7,123 bases of DNA from assembly GCA_031255315.1 (NCBI GenBank), contig JAIRSS010000183.1, positions 1 through 7,123 on the forward strand, given 5' to 3'. The notes beneath the pieces were generated by a model. It worked only from the letters and a program-made list of their open reading frames with translations. It had not been told where the DNA came from and searched no databases. Shown here piece by piece: positions 6,082 through 7,123 of this stretch (the stretch's first letter is position 1; each line of letters starts with the position of its first letter). A program made the translations under genes and the position numbers. The DNA is from Spirochaetaceae bacterium. Lineage in GTDB: Bacteria > Spirochaetota > Spirochaetia > Treponematales > Breznakiellaceae.

Positions 6082-6866
6082 ATGAAGAAGAGGGTTTTTT
6101 CTTCCGGCGTTTTCATGGTTATGGCACTGAGCCTGTGCGCGGCGGCGGCGGCCCAGGAAATGGCGGTGTTCCCTCTGGTGAGGCATGGGGGTTATGTTAG
6201 ATCAGCGGCGTACAGCCCTGACGGGCGGCGCATCGTCTCGGCTTCCGGGGATACGGTGAAGGTGTGGGACGCGGAGAACGGCCGGGAACTGCGCACCTTC
6301 AGAGCACCCGGTGATATTTTTTATACCTCAGCGGTGTACAGTCCTGACGGGAGGCGTATCGTCTCTGCTTCATGGGATAAGACGATGCGGGTGTGGGACG
6401 CGGAGAGCGGACGGGAACTCCGTACCCTCCAAGGCCACGCCGATAGGGTTAATTCAGCGGCGTACAGCCCTGACGGGCGGCGCATCGTTTCGTCTTCGGA
6501 TGATGGTACCGTGAAGGTATGGGACGCGGAGAGCGGACGGGAACTGCGCACCCTCACTACGGGTTATTTTTTCTCAGCAGTGTACATCCTGACGGGCGGC
6601 GCATCGTCTCGGCTTCGTCTGCTGGGACGGTGCGGGTGTGGGACGCGGACACGGGCAAAGAGATTGCCCAACTCATCAGTTTTAACGACGGGGAATGGCT
6701 CTGCTTTACCCCGGAGGGCTACTACGCCGCGTCCTCAAAGGGGGACGCCCACCTCAACGTCCGTATCTTCGGCGAAGTCTCCGGCATAGACCAGCACCGT
6801 CGACCCGGCTCTCCGGCAGGGAGGAGTAACGCGCCGCCGCCGCCCAATTCCGGTTGGATTACGTAA
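6082..6866 (+). pseudogene. Secreted WD40-repeat protein, frameshifted
   Basis: The product starts with a signal peptide (MKKRVFSSG, a hydrophobic core, then AAAAAQ with likely cleavage after about residue 24) and continues into WD40 repeats with the blade signature YSPDGRRIVSAS...VKVWDAESGRELRTL, so it should be exported and act as a binding scaffold. Three repeats are intact; in the fourth, the codon after the Tyr at 6583-6585 lacks one G compared with the sister repeats (ACATCCTGA against ACAGTCCTGA). The original frame then ends at 6789 with unrelated sequence, while the +2-shifted frame resumes SPDGRR-like WD40 sequence and continues to a stop at 6864-6866. The resumed C-terminus holds FNDGEWLCFTPEGYY and LNVRIFGEVSGIDQ, a module I associate with WD40/caspase-like proteins of treponemes. 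With only four repeats it falls short of a seven-blade propeller. It could also be a phase-variable or mis-sequenced intact gene; the ligand is unknown. Confidence 0.75.
6202..6675 (+). repeat. Four tandem WD40-coding DNA repeats (126/126/120 nt)
   Basis: Repeat units begin with TCAGCGG-type sequence at 6202, 6328, 6454 and 6574, a period of 42, 42 and 40 codons. Identity is high at DNA level: GTACAGYCCTGACGGG, then TGGGACGCGGAGA and GGGAACT recur almost unchanged. Unit 1 is one codon shorter between Ser-Ala-Ser and the KVWD motif. Such near-identity points to recent duplication or gene conversion and makes contraction by recombination easy. Confidence 0.8.
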
Positions 6867-6889
6867 GGGGGTAGAGCGCTTCTACCCCC
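6867..6889. repeat. Perfect 9-bp hairpin downstream of the WD40 gene
   Basis: GGGGGTAGA (6867-6875) and TCTACCCCC (6881-6889) are perfect inverse copies around GCGCT, starting right after the shifted-frame stop at 6866. On the plus strand it is followed by AAAAA rather than T residues, and the minus-strand side also lacks a T-tract after the stem. It may still end transcription or stabilise the mRNA, but it is not a textbook intrinsic terminator. The GC-rich spacer 6890-6980 holds no gene that I can support. Confidence 0.55.
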
Positions 6890-7008
6890 AAAAACAGAAC
6901 GCTCAGGCGGGAGCAGGCGGGCAGACGGGCCGAAGGCCGCAACGGAGGCGCGGCGTGAACGGAATTCCCAATGATTACCCGGCAAATATATAGGAAATAG
7001 GGGACGCG

Positions 7009-7123
7009 GTGCTTGATATGAACGGCGTCAGCAACAAAAACAAGAAAACCATCCTTGACTGCATGTCTTCGATGGTCTCAAACGGCTGGAGCCTGGGCCG
7101 CGGCGAAGACGCGGAAGATATGC
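7009..7123 (+). CDS. Unrecognised protein, 5' end only
   Basis: An open frame begins after an in-frame TAG at 6991-6993 and runs off the window. The GTG at 7009 is preferred because AGGGG (6999-7003) sits 5 nt upstream; the in-frame ATG at 7018 (spacing 14) is the alternative. The visible N-terminus reads MLDMNGVSNKNKKTILDC, then MSSMVSNGWSLGRGEDAEDM: polar, Lys/Asn-rich, without signal peptide or membrane segment, so likely cytoplasmic. I do not recognise the family from about 38 residues. A weak promoter-like pair, TTCCCA (6965-6970) and TATATA (6987-6992), lies just upstream, which would make it independent of the WD40 gene. Confidence 0.5.
   Translation, partial: MLDMNGVSNKNKKTILDCMSSMVSNGWSLGRGEDAEDM

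Noticed and set aside
5880..6186. Minus-strand open frames of 78 and 95 codons over the repeat
   Set aside because: Low-complexity Arg/Pro/Ala sequence over a palindromic repeat, no ribosome binding site, overlapping the opposite-strand signal peptide.

Overview
The window is bacterial and most resembles a host-associated spirochaete of the Treponema / Breznakiella type. This rests on three things: a two-gene unit of a DUF4912-type protein and a GH57 (DUF1957) glucan-branching-type enzyme, a bacterial pyruvate,phosphate dikinase, and a secreted WD40 protein ending in a 'DGEW..TPEGYY...GIDQ' module that I associate with treponemal WD40/caspase-like proteins. The DNA is GC-rich, and the AT-rich patches fall mostly at putative promoters. 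The taxonomic call is an inference, not a measurement.

Layout. (1) On the minus strand, 2552 to 42 is a two-gene operon: a DUF4912-type protein followed 15 nt later by the GH57 enzyme with its own AAGGA ribosome binding site. The likely job is alpha-glucan (glycogen) metabolism. (2) A divergent intergenic region (2553-2745) holds a promoter-like sequence for each direction. (3) On the plus strand, 2746-5409 is a complete ppdK with all catalytic motifs, which links PEP and pyruvate through PPi/AMP. (4) A 672-nt gene-free stretch (5410-6081) is densely packed with hairpins: a likely ppdK terminator, an inverted repeat with a 9-bp tandem repeat, and two copies of an interspersed palindromic element of the widespread 'GGATTGCTTCG...GCAATGACGG' type. 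(5) At 6082-6866 is a secreted WD40-repeat gene with four DNA-similar repeats, a clear one-base frameshift in the fourth, and a probable second lesion near its 3' end, so it is probably a decaying or contracted gene. (6) A short GC-rich spacer with a perfect 9-bp hairpin leads to the first ~38 codons of an unrecognised gene that runs off the window (7009-7123).

Functionally, the left and middle genes fit one theme, storage-glucan structure and the PEP/pyruvate node, but they are transcribed divergently and nothing in the sequence proves co-regulation. The right third is accessory-like: palindromic repeats, a repetitive surface or secreted protein and frameshifts. I did not find a convincing new multi-gene system. 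The most interesting items are the unusual motif residues and linker insertion in the GH57 enzyme, the near-leaderless promoter of its operon, and the repeat-rich WD40 region.
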